The position numbers and the translations under genes were made by a program. Positions 1 to 9,322 of a stretch of DNA of 34,255 nucleotides are shown in pieces (within the stretch, counting starts at the first letter, position 1; the number at the start of each line of letters is the position of its first letter). The notes under the pieces were generated by a model. That model made no database searches. It was not told the origin of the DNA and saw nothing but the letters and a program-made list of their open reading frames with translations. Source of the DNA: Clostridia bacterium (GTDB lineage: Bacteria; Bacillota; Clostridia; Oscillospirales; CAG-272); NCBI GenBank assembly GCA_017522125.1, contig JAFXAC010000078.1:1-34255 (forward strand). The letters run 5' to 3'.

Positions 1-2535
1 ATTTGTGCCGCCGTTCATCTCATTTAGCTTTTGCTTCCATGCATATTCATCAAAATGCTGATAGCAGGCTTTGTTATAGGGTGATGAATTCTTCGTTCTT
101 CCGAAATAATGACCTTTTCCGCAAAGATTATAATAATATGAATATTTTTCGCCGTCGTAGGGTCTTACGTCGTACGGAAGATCAAAGTACGTGTACTCCG
201 CATCGGTTATATAAACCTGAACCGGGAACAGACGGTCGACCTTTATAAGCGCCGTTTTTATGACGTTTTCGGGGGGACACCACTCGCAAGCAACGCCGCC
301 CGTGACAACGTCGTAATCCACGAGAACGTGAGTGTCGCAGTATTCCGTCGGCTCGGTTCCCTTGATGAAATAGCCCGTTTCGGCACGATTACCTCGCGGG
401 TCGTGCGTGCACGCCTCAGCTACAAGCTTGCCCGAATCCTTGCAGTAAAGACAAGTCACAAGGTCGTCGGACACGTTAAAGGTCTTAAGCGGCACAGTGC
501 CGTTCTTTGCCGCCTCAAGATGCTTCTGATGCGCCTGCTTCATAACGACGTCCCAAAGGTCGACCGCGGGGTTAGTCTTGAGTCCCGACAGAGCCTTGGG
601 ATACTCGTAGCCGTACCAAACGCCGCAGATATAGTAGGGGGTGTATCCCACGATCCAACGGTCGTAGTCATCTCCCGCCGTACCTGTCTTTGCTCCGAAA
701 TCAACGCCGAGCTTTTCAAAGTCGGTATACGAGCTTGCGGTACCTTCTGTGATGACGGTGCGCAATATCTTATTCATAACGCTTGCAGTCTCTTGGCTGA
801 TAGCGACGGTTCCCGAGTATTTGTTTTCAAGAACGACCTCGCCGTAGCTGTCGGTGACCTTAAGGTAAGAATTGGGGCTATTATAAATACCGTCGTTTGC
901 AAATATCGAATACGCCGCCGTCAGCTCACGCACGGTAAGACCGTAGTTAAGCTGACCGAGAGCCAGCGCCGCATAGTCCTTATCCGAAAGGACGGTTCCA
1001 CTCTCAAGCCTCTTGCTCTCTATCAAGCTTTCGATTCCTACGGTATCGTGACAAAATCTGAAGTAGCGTTCAAGTCCGACTTCGTCAAGCACCTTTACGG
1101 CTACCGAGTTGAGCGAGCGCGAAACGCCGTACCACAGCGTAGTAAGTCCACGGTATTTTCTGCTTGCGTTTTGAGGCCAAGCAGTCTTATTGTTATAAAA
1201 CTTGAACGGCGAATCGTCGTACACGCTTGCGTAATTTGCAATACCGTATTCTATTGCGGGAGCGTAGACAGCCAAGGGCTTTATCGACGATCCAGGAGAT
1301 CGCTTGGTCTGTGTCGCGTAGTTTTGAATTCTGTTTGCGGTCTTTTTGTCTCTTGATCCGACGACCGCAAGCACGTCGCCCGTTTCGGGGTCGATGATGA
1401 TTCCCGCCGATTGCGCTCTAAGTCCAGAGGTTGCCGTAGGGAAATTGCTTGAATCGGTAAATTCCTCCTCGAGAAGCGCTTGAAGCTCGAGATCGACGAG
1501 CATATAGATATTAAGTCCGCCGTTGTATACCATAAGAGAGGCGACCTTCGGGGAATATCCCTTTTGCTCAACGAGATCGTCAATAACGTCCTGTATCGCC
1601 ATATCGGTATACCACGAGTTTACAACAGCCGTTTCCTTAGTAACGGGAGGCTTCGTAACAAGCTCCTTGCCGTACGCATCGTCAAACTCACGTTGCGTGA
1701 TAAGTCCTTGGTCGAGCATTTCGGCGAGAACCGTGTTTCGACGGGTCGCATTCTGCTCGGGGTGCGTCAGCGGGTTGTAAAGCGAGGGGTTCTTGGTTAT
1801 ACCCGCGATCGCGGCGCACTCGATAAGAGTAAGCTCGGAAACGTCCTTAGAAAAGTAATTGTACGCCGCCGCTTGAACTCCGCTTGAGCCGTTACCGAAG
1901 TTTACGACGTTGAGATACAGCTCAAGTATCTCTTCCTTTTCCATCTTTGTTTCGATGTCGAGCGCCCAAAAGATCTCCGTTACCTTTCGCTGAATGGTAT
2001 AATCGTCCTCGTGCGTCATATTCTTAACGAGCTGTTGCGTCAGGGACGAGCCGCCGTAGCCCGATTCAGCAAAGCCGAGGAAGAAGTTTGCGCCTGCGGC
2101 TATAGTACGCTTCCAGTCGACGCCGTCGTGCGTTCTGAAGCGCTTGTCCTCGATAGCTATCACGGCGTTTATCATATTTTCGGGGATATTTTCGTACTTA
2201 ACGTAGATAGAGTCCTTGTCACCCTGAAGGCGCTGATCCTCAAGCTCTATCGCCTCACCGACGCGGCCCGTTCTGTCGTCAAATTCATAGTAGAAGATAC
2301 GGGTGGTCGTAGACGAGATATTTAGCTTGAAAAAGGACATATCCGCTTCGGTTTCGATGTAGTTTCCGATATATATCGAAAACGCACTCACGACGATAAC
2401 GCCCGTAAGAACACCTATCAGAATTATTGTTATCAGAACGTTGGCAAATATCTGCAAAAATTTCAAAAAGCCGCTACGGGCAACTCGCCCTGCTTTTTTT
2501 GTTTCACTAAGCCAATTTATTTTTTGGTTTTCCAT
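1..2535 (-). CDS. Class A penicillin-binding protein (PBP1A-like), C-terminus cut by window edge
   Basis: Bifunctional peptidoglycan synthase: glycosyltransferase plus transpeptidase at the outer face of the membrane. Reading the minus strand from ATG at 2535 gives 845 residues without a stop, open to the window edge. A short cytoplasmic tail is followed by a membrane anchor (about residues 25-52). The GT51 domain has AIEDKRFRTHDG with catalytic Glu129 and GGSSLTQQLVKN near 161-172. The transpeptidase has SSIK with Ser416 in PGSSIKP, and KTGTAG from Lys616. The Cys/His-rich tail with FIKGTEPTEYC is typical of clostridial class A PBPs. The start is preceded by GGAGA and an extended -10 promoter. 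The family assignment is firm; the exact paralogue name is not. Confidence 0.95.
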   Translation of the reverse strand, partial: MENQKINWLSETKKAGRVARSGFLKFLQIFANVLITIILIGVLTGVIVVSAFSIYIGNYIETEADMSFFKLNISSTTTRIFYYEFDDRTGRVGEAIELEDQRLQGDKDSIYVKYENIPENMINAVIAIEDKRFRTHDGVDWKRTIAAGANFFLGFAESGYGGSSLTQQLVKNMTHEDDYTIQRKVTEIFWALDIETKMEKEEILELYLNVVNFGNGSSGVQAAAYNYFSKDVSELTLIECAAIAGITKNPSLYNPLTHPEQNATRRNTVLAEMLDQGLITQREFDDAYGKELVTKPPVTKETAVVNSWYTDMAIQDVIDDLVEQKGYSPKVASLMVYNGGLNIYMLVDLELQALLEEEFTDSSNFPTATSGLRAQSAGIIIDPETGDVLAVVGSRDKKTANRIQNYATQTKRSPGSSIKPLAVYAPAIEYGIANYASVYDDSPFKFYNNKTAWPQNASRKYRGLTTLWYGVSRSLNSVAVKVLDEVGLERYFRFCHDTVGIESLIESKRLESGTVLSDKDYAALALGQLNYGLTVRELTAAYSIFANDGIYNSPNSYLKVTDSYGEVVLENKYSGTVAISQETASVMNKILRTVITEGTASSYTDFEKLGVDFGAKTGTAGDDYDRWIVGYTPYYICGVWYGYEYPKALSGLKTNPAVDLWDVVMKQAHQKHLEAAKNGTVPLKTFNVSDDLVTCLYCKDSGKLVAEACTHDPRGNRAETGYFIKGTEPTEYCDTHVLVDYDVVTGGVACEWCPPENVIKTALIKVDRLFPVQVYITDAEYTYFDLPYDVRPYDGEKYSYYYNLCGKGHYFGRTKNSSPYNKACYQHFDEYAWKQKLNEMNGGTN

Positions 2536-2572
2536 ATTTTTCTCCGATTTGTTTTTTCGGTACACGTTACAT

Positions 2573-2602
2573 ATTATCACATCTTTTTGAATATTTTATG
2601 AA
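2573..2602 (-). promoter_or_regulatory. Probable promoter of the PBP gene (extended -10)
   Basis: On the minus strand, TTCATA (2597-2602) and GATAAT (2573-2578) are separated by 18 bp, with TG at the extended -10 position. The -35 is weak. It overlaps the divergent promoter of the next gene, so the two may compete. Confidence 0.45.
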
Positions 2603-2616
2603 CTTCGCAGGATAAT
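2587..2616 (+). promoter_or_regulatory. Possible promoter of the BofC-like gene
   Basis: TTGAAT (2587-2592), 18-bp spacer, GATAAT (2611-2616), followed about 35 bp later by the ribosome site GAAAGGA. The match to sigma-A is moderate; a sporulation sigma factor cannot be excluded from sequence. Confidence 0.4.
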
Positions 2617-2662
2617 AATATTCAAAGAGCAAAAAAATATGTGAAAAGAAAGGACTTTTAGC

Positions 2663-3124
2663 ATGAATAAAAGAACACTTCTTATTTGTTTTGTTATTAC
2701 GGCGATACTTTCTCTTATGGTTTCCACGTTTTCGGTTTTCGTTGCCGCAAGAGCTTATCTTGCAACCAATGCGCCAAAAGCTCCGATAAAAAGCGAAGAA
2801 ACGGAAGGCACACCAAATGAAAACGCTACAACGACTGCGCCAAGCTCCAACGTCGAAACGGAGAGCGCGCCCGACGACACCGACGTATCCGACGACGTGG
2901 GAGAGGACGTTTTGGTTGGCGCGGGTGCTGAAAAGAAGCCGAAATACACCTTGAAATACGACGGTAGCAATCTTTCGATACTTGCCGACGACGGCACGGT
3001 CCTTTACTCAAGAAAAGCACCGTCGGGCAAGCCCGCGGAAAGCGAGCTTGCGGCACTGACCGAGGGAATAGCCTTTTCGGATTACAGCGCGGCGCTCTCG
3101 GCTATATACGACCTTATATCGTAA
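2663..3124 (+). CDS. Small membrane-anchored protein with a BofC-like C-terminal region
   Basis: A 153-residue protein of uncertain function. Residues 1-32 form an N-terminal membrane anchor or uncleaved signal. Residues 35-90 are a low-complexity, Thr/Ser/Asp/Glu-rich linker. The last 60 residues (YTLKYDG, then SILADDGTVL, LTEGIAFSDYSAA, IYDLIS) resemble the C-terminal domain of BofC, a forespore protein that restrains SpoIVB signalling in Bacillus; the pattern is YxLKxYxG, a Leu-x-x-Gly-Ile turn and a final helix. That likeness is from memory of the family pattern and is tentative. It is divergent from the PBP gene, and its stop codon is one base from the stop of dnaE on the other strand. 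The start is set by GAAAGGAC. Confidence 0.75.
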   Translation: MNKRTLLICFVITAILSLMVSTFSVFVAARAYLATNAPKAPIKSEETEGTPNENATTTAPSSNVETESAPDDTDVSDDVGEDVLVGAGAEKKPKYTLKYDGSNLSILADDGTVLYSRKAPSGKPAESELAALTEGIAFSDYSAALSAIYDLIS

Positions 3125-3125
3125 G

Positions 3126-6100
3126 CTATCTCGTGGCTACGGCATCCTCGCCAACAACGTCGGCGAGCGCCTTCAATATATACGGCGTGGCGTCGATGCC
3201 GTGAGTATGCTCCTTATACTCTGCCCTATCGGCAAAATAGAAGGACACCCTTATATTGCCCTCAAATATCTCCACGAGATTGAGGGCTTTTTTATATATC
3301 TCGGAATTTTCGGACGGAACCTTTATATAGACCACGGAAACCGCTTTTTTCGTCGGTTTGGGTTGCGGTACGCTTGTCCTCGGAGTTTCCGTAACACGCT
3401 TTTGCGATTCCTCGTTGGTTCGCAGAGGCAAAACGGCGTTGAGCAAGACCTTTGCGCCCTCTCCCTCTCTGACGGAGACCGTGCCGCTTATATAAACCGC
3501 CTCGTCAGCGCGAAGCGCGGCGGCGTATTTCTTGAACTTTTGCGGGAATACGACGACCTCAATAGAATCGTATCTGTCCTCAAGCCTTAAAAAGAGCATT
3601 TTTTCGCCGCTTCGGGTGTTTTTTACGGTAGTTGACGTTATCATTCCGCAAACGCCGACGTTCTCACCGTCGCAAACGGCGCACTCTTCCTCTGCGGCAA
3701 GCTCGGATAGCGGCGTAGGCTTCAATGACTCGATGTGGAGCGAATATCCGTCAAGAAGATGTCCCGAAAAATACATACCCGCCGCTTCTCTTTCAAGAGT
3801 AAGCAGCTCGCGCGTTGAAAACTCGGGGATATCGGGATAGGTGATATAAAGCGACTCCGCGCCCTCGTCCTCGCGTGCGAGGGAAAACATATCTATCTGA
3901 CCGTCGATATTGCGTCTGTTACGGTCTGCGACCGCACCGAGAGAGGCATCAAGCGACGCGAGAAGCCTTGAACGGTAAACTCCGAGCGAATCGAATGCGC
4001 CCGCTTTTATAAGCGTTTCCACCATACGTCTGTTAAGGTCGCTTCCCGACATACGCGAGAGAAAATCGGCAAATGACGTAAATCTGCCGCTTTTTCGCTC
4101 TCTTATCATTGCGTCAACGAACTGACGCCCCACATTTTTAAGCGCAAGCAGCCCAAAGGTTATATCCTCGCCGCTGACGTGGAAGTCCGTCACACTGCGG
4201 TTGATATCGGGCGGAAGCACTCTGATCCCCGCGCGATTCGCCTCGGAGATATACTCCGCGACCTTTTCGGGAGTGCCGAGCACCGACGTAAGAAGTGCGG
4301 AAAAATACTCGCGCGGATAATGAGCCTTAAGGTACGCCGTGCGGAAGGAAATGACCGCGTAGGCTGCCGCGTGGCTCTTATTAAAGGCATAGCTTGCAAA
4401 GCTCGACATCTGACCGAACAGCTCGTCAGCCACGTCCGCGCTCATTCCGCGAGCCACAGCGCCCTCAATGAAGCTTGACCTTTCGGCCTCCATAACGTCT
4501 GCCTTTTTCTTCGACATAGCGCGGCGAACGAGGTCTGCCCTGCCGAGCGAATATCCCGCAACGGTGCGGAAGATATTCATTACCTGCTCCTGATACACGA
4601 TACAGCCGTAGGTAGAGCGAAGTATCGGCTCAAGCATCGGGTGCAGATATTTTACCTTTTGGGGCGCGTTTTTGCCCTCGATATATTTAGGTATGGACTC
4701 CATAGGTCCAGGGCGGTACAGCGCAATGGCGGCAAGGATGTCGTCAATGCATTCGGGACGGAGCGAGGCAAGCATCTGCCGCATTCCACCCGATTCAAGC
4801 TGAAATACGCCCGAGGTCTGACCTGACGAGATAAGCTCGTAGGTCTTTTTGTCCGAGAGATCGAGCGACTCGATATCAAAGGTTGGCTCTCTTTCCTTTA
4901 TCTGCTCGACGGCATCCTTTATTATCGTGAGATATCGGAGCGCAAGGAAGTCGAACTTCAAAAGTCCGAGCGCCGCAACGGTGTCCATATCAAACTGCGT
5001 AATTACAGCGCCGTTGCTTGCGGCAAGCGGCAGATACTCGGTAAGCGCCTTTTCGGTAATAACGACGCCTGCGGCGTGTATAGAGACGTTGCGTGGCATT
5101 CCCTCAAGTGCAGAGGCGGTATCAAGCAGTACCCTGACCTGCTCGGAGCTATCGTATTTTTCCTTTATCGCATCAAGCTTCAGCGCATCCTCAACCGTAA
5201 CGTCGAGCGCACGCGGAACGAGCTTTGCGATAGCATCCACCTCGGCGTACGGCATACCGAGTGCGCGTCCGCAGTCGCGGATGGCGGCGCGTGCGGCAAG
5301 AGTACCGAAGGTCACTATCTGCGAAACTCTGTCAGCGCCGTATTTATCTTTAACGTATTCAAGGACCTCGTCCCTGCGGTTATAGCAAAAATCAATATCA
5401 ATATCGGGCATACTTACCCTTTCGGGATTAAGGAAACGCTCGAAAAGCAAGTCGAACCTAATAGAGTCGATATCGGTAATGCCCGTGCAGAACGCCACGA
5501 GGCTTCCGCATCCCGAGCCGCGTCCCGGTCCTACGGGGATATCGGAGCGCTTGGCAAAATTGACGTAATCGGCAACTATCAAAAAATAGTCATCGTAGCC
5601 CATTTTGTGAATGACGGAAAGCTCGTATTCCACCCTCTCGCGGTACTCCGCGACAGTGTGTCCCGCGGCGGGGATCTTCCCTTCCTTTTCAAGGCGGCGA
5701 AGTCCGTCCTCGGCAATACGGCGAAGCTCCGCTTCCGCCGTGGTGTTCGAGGCTACGGGGTATGACGGTAGCTGTACCGTGTCAAAATTAAACTCGACGT
5801 TACATCTTTCGGCAATCTTCACGGTGTTTTCGATAGCTCCCTCAAAGCCGCCGAAAAGACGTTCCATCTCATCCGTTGATTTATAGTAAAACTCGTCGGT
5901 CTCAAAGCCGAAGCGTCCCTCGTCCTGCATAGTCGTTCCCGTCTGTATGCACATCATAACGGCTTGGACGCGTGCATCGCTCTTTTTAAGATAATGAACG
6001 TCATTCGTGGCAACTACGCCAAGTCCAAGCTCGCGCGCGAGCGAATAAAGCTCGGGAAGTATCTGTCTTTGCTCGGCTATACCGTGATTTTGAAGCTCGA

Positions 6101-6617
6101 TAAAGAAATTGTCCTTACCGAATATCTTAACGTATTTTTCGGCGATCTGTCGCGCACGGTCGTAGTCGCCGCCCGTAAGTGCCGACGGGATCTCCCCCGC
6201 AAGGCAAGCCGAAAGCGCGATAATGCCCTCAGCGTGATCCTTCAGAAGCTCAGCGTCCACCCTCGGCTTTGAATAAAAGCCCTCGGTATACGCTTTTGAA
6301 ACAAGGTAGATAAGATTTTTATATCCTATCTCGTTTTCGCAAAGGAGAACGAGGTGATGCGCTCCGCCCTCGCGCCCCGCTATCTTTTCAAAGCGGGAAT
6401 TCGGGGCAACGTATACCTCACATCCTATTATCGGCTTTATATTCTCTTTTTTGCAGGCGCGCCAAAACTCCACCGCGCCAAACATTGCGCCGTGGTCCGT
6501 TATCGCGACGGCAGTATGCCCCTTCGCTCTTGCCGCCGCGGGTATGTCCTTTATGCGACAAGCCCCGTCAAGCAGGCTGTATTCGGTATGAAGGTGCAAA
6601 TGTACAAAGCCCGACAT
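3126..6617 (-). CDS. dnaE: DNA polymerase III subunit alpha (DnaE)
   Basis: Replicative C-family DNA polymerase of 1163 residues, full length for the DnaE1 type. The N-terminal PHP domain starts HLHLHTEYSLLDG, with the metal-binding His-x-His intact. The palm has GPGRGSGCGSLVAF and the catalytic PDIDIDF (about 390-400). The tail carries an OB-fold (VGVCGMITSTTVKNTRSG, about 985-1050). AAGGAG precedes ATG at 6617. It is the last gene of the HAD-murB-whiA-dnaE operon, 15 bp after whiA, and ends with TAG one base from a convergent gene with no visible terminator. Clostridia usually also carry PolC; it is not in this window. Confidence 0.98.
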   Translation of the reverse strand: MSGFVHLHLHTEYSLLDGACRIKDIPAAARAKGHTAVAITDHGAMFGAVEFWRACKKENIKPIIGCEVYVAPNSRFEKIAGREGGAHHLVLLCENEIGYKNLIYLVSKAYTEGFYSKPRVDAELLKDHAEGIIALSACLAGEIPSALTGGDYDRARQIAEKYVKIFGKDNFFIELQNHGIAEQRQILPELYSLARELGLGVVATNDVHYLKKSDARVQAVMMCIQTGTTMQDEGRFGFETDEFYYKSTDEMERLFGGFEGAIENTVKIAERCNVEFNFDTVQLPSYPVASNTTAEAELRRIAEDGLRRLEKEGKIPAAGHTVAEYRERVEYELSVIHKMGYDDYFLIVADYVNFAKRSDIPVGPGRGSGCGSLVAFCTGITDIDSIRFDLLFERFLNPERVSMPDIDIDFCYNRRDEVLEYVKDKYGADRVSQIVTFGTLAARAAIRDCGRALGMPYAEVDAIAKLVPRALDVTVEDALKLDAIKEKYDSSEQVRVLLDTASALEGMPRNVSIHAAGVVITEKALTEYLPLAASNGAVITQFDMDTVAALGLLKFDFLALRYLTIIKDAVEQIKEREPTFDIESLDLSDKKTYELISSGQTSGVFQLESGGMRQMLASLRPECIDDILAAIALYRPGPMESIPKYIEGKNAPQKVKYLHPMLEPILRSTYGCIVYQEQVMNIFRTVAGYSLGRADLVRRAMSKKKADVMEAERSSFIEGAVARGMSADVADELFGQMSSFASYAFNKSHAAAYAVISFRTAYLKAHYPREYFSALLTSVLGTPEKVAEYISEANRAGIRVLPPDINRSVTDFHVSGEDITFGLLALKNVGRQFVDAMIRERKSGRFTSFADFLSRMSGSDLNRRMVETLIKAGAFDSLGVYRSRLLASLDASLGAVADRNRRNIDGQIDMFSLAREDEGAESLYITYPDIPEFSTRELLTLEREAAGMYFSGHLLDGYSLHIESLKPTPLSELAAEEECAVCDGENVGVCGMITSTTVKNTRSGEKMLFLRLEDRYDSIEVVVFPQKFKKYAAALRADEAVYISGTVSVREGEGAKVLLNAVLPLRTNEESQKRVTETPRTSVPQPKPTKKAVSVVYIKVPSENSEIYKKALNLVEIFEGNIRVSFYFADRAEYKEHTHGIDATPYILKALADVVGEDAVATR

Positions 6618-6632
6618 AAGCTATCTCCTTTC

Positions 6633-7526
6633 TTACTTTATTTTTTCAGCCGCAGAAAGCAGCTTTTCCATTCTGTGATTAAGTCCCGACTTCGATATTG
6701 GCGGAACGTGCCTTTGCGCAAGCTCCGACAGCGGCATTTCGGGCTCTTCCTCCCTTAATATCGCCGTTTCCTTCAGCTCGTCGGAGAGCAGGTCGAATTT
6801 TCCCGATGCTCTGAGCTTTTTTATGGCTTCAAGCTGTAAGGTCGCCGCAGAGGTGGCGCGGCGTATGTTCTTTACCTCGCAATTTGATTTTCTGTTTACC
6901 TCGCCGCGCAGCTCTCTGACGAGCTTTTGCTGCATCGACGCCATAGCCGACACGCTTGCGCCGCCGATAGCCAGAACGTCCTCAACGTCCTCGGTACGAC
7001 GGAACAGAAGCGAGGTAAGCTCGGTCCTACCCGATATTGACGGCACGTTACCCCTTGAGGTAAAAAAGGTCGCCGTGCGCATAGCTCTTTGAGGATCGCT
7101 TATTCTGAATTCAAGCCTTGACTCCTTTGAGGGATCGCTGATCCTTGCGGCAGACAGCAAAAGTCCCGCGCAAAAGGCAGAGCCGCATGCCTTGCACTTC
7201 AAAAACGGCAAAGTCTGCTCCGTTTTTTGTGCGTCGGAAAGCTCCGTAAGCGCGGCGGCGAGCTTTGAGGACACAAAGCCGAACTCCGCAACGCTCCTGC
7301 CGTAGCAATTCGTAACCTCGGGTGTTACCTCTCTGCCGAACTGCTCAAACAGCAGCCTTTGTACAAGTGGAGCAAGCTCCTTGCCCGTGATGCGAAGATA
7401 AACGGCATCTCCGATGCCGCACTCGGCGTTTATCATAAGACCCATGAGCAAAGCACGCCTACAGCATTGTGAGCTTGGAACGGATGCAAGTACCTCGTCC
7501 TTTACCTGTGATGAAAAGCTTTTCAT
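6633..7526 (-). CDS. whiA: DNA-binding protein WhiA
   Basis: A 297-residue WhiA: N-terminal LAGLIDADG-homing-endonuclease-like fold (SFSSQVKDEVLASV start, then CCRRALLMGLMIN) and a C-terminal helix-turn-helix region (PEMPLSELAQRHVPPISKSG, then LNHRMEKLL). In Streptomyces it is a sporulation transcription factor; in Bacillus it affects division and chromosome segregation. The ATG overlaps the murB stop as ATGA, so translation is probably coupled. In most Firmicutes whiA follows rapZ and yvcK; here it follows murB directly. Confidence 0.96.
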   Translation of the reverse strand: MKSFSSQVKDEVLASVPSSQCCRRALLMGLMINAECGIGDAVYLRITGKELAPLVQRLLFEQFGREVTPEVTNCYGRSVAEFGFVSSKLAAALTELSDAQKTEQTLPFLKCKACGSAFCAGLLLSAARISDPSKESRLEFRISDPQRAMRTATFFTSRGNVPSISGRTELTSLLFRRTEDVEDVLAIGGASVSAMASMQQKLVRELRGEVNRKSNCEVKNIRRATSAATLQLEAIKKLRASGKFDLLSDELKETAILREEEPEMPLSELAQRHVPPISKSGLNHRMEKLLSAAEKIK

Positions 7527-8452
7527 TCTTCACTCACCGCGCATATCTCGCACTCAAGCTCCACCGAATAGGCGGCAAGCACGGCTTTTTTGATATGGTC
7601 AACGAGCGCAAGAACGTCCGATGCCGTCGCACCGCCTACGTTGATTATAAAGCCCGCGTGCTTTTGCGACACCTGCGCACCGCCGATGGTGAAGCCCTTA
7701 AGACCAAGATCCTCGAGCATCTTGCCGACATACATATCGGGCGCGGGACGCTTGAAGACGCTGCCTGCGCTCGGATATTCAAGCGGCTGTTTATCGCGGC
7801 GGCGACCCATAATGTCCTGCATATATGCGTTTATTTCGTTTTTATCGCCGTGGCGGAGCGCAAAGCGTGCGCTTATAACGGCGTAATTGGGGAAATCCCT
7901 GATAACACTGTGACGGTATGAAAAATCCGCGTCAGCCTTTGAAACCGTGAACACCTCACCGCTTGCGGTATCAAGCACACGCATATCGAGAAGCACTCCC
8001 GACACCTCGCCGCCGTACGCGCCCGCGTTCATACAGACCGCGCCGCCACAGCTGCCCGGAATACCGTATGCAAATTCAAGGCCCGTAAGAGATGCGTCCT
8101 TGGCGGCTACCGCCGCCTCGGTGAATGAATCGCCGCAAAGCACCGAGAGGATATTTCCGTCTACAGATATTTTTCTCATTTTTTTGGTAATTATAACCGC
8201 TCCGCGATAGCCTTTATCGGAAAACAGAAGATTCGTGCCGTTTCCGATGAGCATAAAGCGCACGTCCGCCCCTCTTAATGCCGCGACCGCCGCCAAAAGC
8301 TGAGCTTCCGTTTCGGGAAAGACCGCAATATCTGCGTTTCCGCCTATCTTAAAGCTCGTGCGCATACTGAGCGGAGCGTCCTTTTCAAAGCTTATTCCTT
8401 TGTCGGAAAGCGCACGGCAAGCAAGTGCCGTTTTTTCGCAAAAATTATTCAA
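7523..8452 (-). CDS. murB: UDP-N-acetylenolpyruvoylglucosamine reductase MurB
   Basis: FAD enzyme that reduces UDP-GlcNAc-enolpyruvate to UDP-MurNAc in peptidoglycan precursor synthesis. It has 309 residues. FAD-binding segments are GNADIAVFPETEAQL and GNGTNLLFSDKGYRG; then GIPGSCGGAVCMNAGAYGGE, YRHSVIRD, and EYPSAGSVFKRP, which holds the proton-donor Ser. The late segment GFTIGGAQVSQKHAGFIINV is typical of the shorter type II MurB. The start is TTG at 8452 with GGAGG seven bases upstream. It lies 15 bp after the HAD gene and overlaps whiA by four bases. Confidence 0.97.
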   Translation of the reverse strand: MNNFCEKTALACRALSDKGISFEKDAPLSMRTSFKIGGNADIAVFPETEAQLLAAVAALRGADVRFMLIGNGTNLLFSDKGYRGAVIITKKMRKISVDGNILSVLCGDSFTEAAVAAKDASLTGLEFAYGIPGSCGGAVCMNAGAYGGEVSGVLLDMRVLDTASGEVFTVSKADADFSYRHSVIRDFPNYAVISARFALRHGDKNEINAYMQDIMGRRRDKQPLEYPSAGSVFKRPAPDMYVGKMLEDLGLKGFTIGGAQVSQKHAGFIINVGGATASDVLALVDHIKKAVLAAYSVELECEICAVSEE

Positions 8453-8467
8453 AGCAGACCTCCGAGA

Positions 8468-9163
8468 TCATTGTTCCTCTCCGAGCAAACGTGCTACCTC
8501 GGAGAGCTTTGTTACCGTATAAGTAATGGGAAGATCGGCGGGCTTTTCGTGTCCCTTGGGATTGACCCAGCAGGTGTCGATCCCGTAATTTACGCCGCCG
8601 AGAATATCCGAGGTCAGCGAATCTCCGATAACGAGAGCATACGCGGGATCAAAGCCGTCGATGCTATTTGCAACGTGGTCAAAAAACGCGCGTCCGGGCT
8701 TTTCGCAACCTATTTCGTCGGAAATAAATGAGTGGATAAAGTATTCCTTTATCCCGCTTTTTCCAAATCGCGAGTCCTGAATGACCTTTATTCCGTTTGT
8801 GATTATGTACATATCGTATTTGCCGTAAAGCGCGCGACAAAGCTCAAGCGCACCGTCGCAAAGGAAGCCGTACTTTGATAAGTTTTTAACGTACTCCCCT
8901 GCTATCGCCACGGGATCACCCTCGAGAGAATAGTGCTGACATAGCCTTTCAAAGCGCAAGACCTTAAGGCGTTCCTTGGTGACAAGTCCGCGTTCAAGGT
9001 CCTTCCAAAGACCGTCGTTTATCTTGCTGTACGTCATTACGACCTCGTCTGTTGCGGGCAAGCCCATACTGATAAGCGTATCGGTTATACCCGCACGCTC
9101 GGCGCGTGTGAAGTCAAGCAGCGTGTTGTCTGCATCAAAAAGCAACCATTTATATTTTTTCAT
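8468..9163 (-). CDS. HAD-superfamily hydrolase, YjjG-type nucleotidase-like
   Basis: A haloacid-dehalogenase-fold phosphatase of 231 residues. Motif I is LLFDADNTLLDF near the N-terminus, motif II is the Thr in MYIITNG, and the motif III/IV region is CEKPGRAFFDHV followed by ALVIGDSLTSDILGG. The pattern fits the YjjG/YfnB noncanonical pyrimidine nucleotidase group, but the substrate is inferred. I chose ATG at 9163, preceded by AAAGGTG. A longer reading back to 9220 would begin inside the promoter at 9197-9225, so it is unlikely. It is the first gene of the operon that continues into murB, whiA and dnaE. Confidence 0.9.
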   Translation of the reverse strand: MKKYKWLLFDADNTLLDFTRAERAGITDTLISMGLPATDEVVMTYSKINDGLWKDLERGLVTKERLKVLRFERLCQHYSLEGDPVAIAGEYVKNLSKYGFLCDGALELCRALYGKYDMYIITNGIKVIQDSRFGKSGIKEYFIHSFISDEIGCEKPGRAFFDHVANSIDGFDPAYALVIGDSLTSDILGGVNYGIDTCWVNPKGHEKPADLPITYTVTKLSEVARLLGEEQ

Positions 9164-9196
9164 AAAATCACCTTTTTCCATAACAATCCATTTAAC

Positions 9197-9225
9197 ATTA
9201 TACAACAAAAACGCCCTCATTTCAA
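9197..9225 (-). promoter_or_regulatory. Sigma-A promoter of the HAD-murB-whiA-dnaE operon
   Basis: Minus strand TTGAAA (9220-9225), 17-bp spacer, TATAAT (9197-9202). The expected transcription start near 9190 fits translation starting at 9163. Confidence 0.85.
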
Positions 9226-9262
9226 CCTTTAAAACGATAATTATAAAAATTATTTTCTGCTA

Positions 9263-9291
9263 TTGAAATTTAATATTATTTGTGCTATAAT
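9263..9291 (+). promoter_or_regulatory. Sigma-A promoter of the coaE operon
   Basis: TTGAAA (9263-9268), 17-bp spacer, TATAAT (9286-9291), with the extended TGC immediately before the -10. AGGAG at 9312-9316 precedes the coaE start. It is divergent from the minus-strand promoter about 40 bp away. Confidence 0.88.
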
Positions 9292-9322
9292 TTATATATA
9301 TGTGCCTTTTTAGGAGAATGAT

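Noticed and set aside
328..1356. Long plus-strand open frame opposite the PBP gene
   Set aside because: It is the antisense of a gene with complete GT51 and transpeptidase motifs; no ribosome site or family likeness.
9164..9220. Longer N-terminus for the HAD hydrolase
   Set aside because: It would begin at the -35 of a near-consensus promoter, upstream of the expected transcript start.
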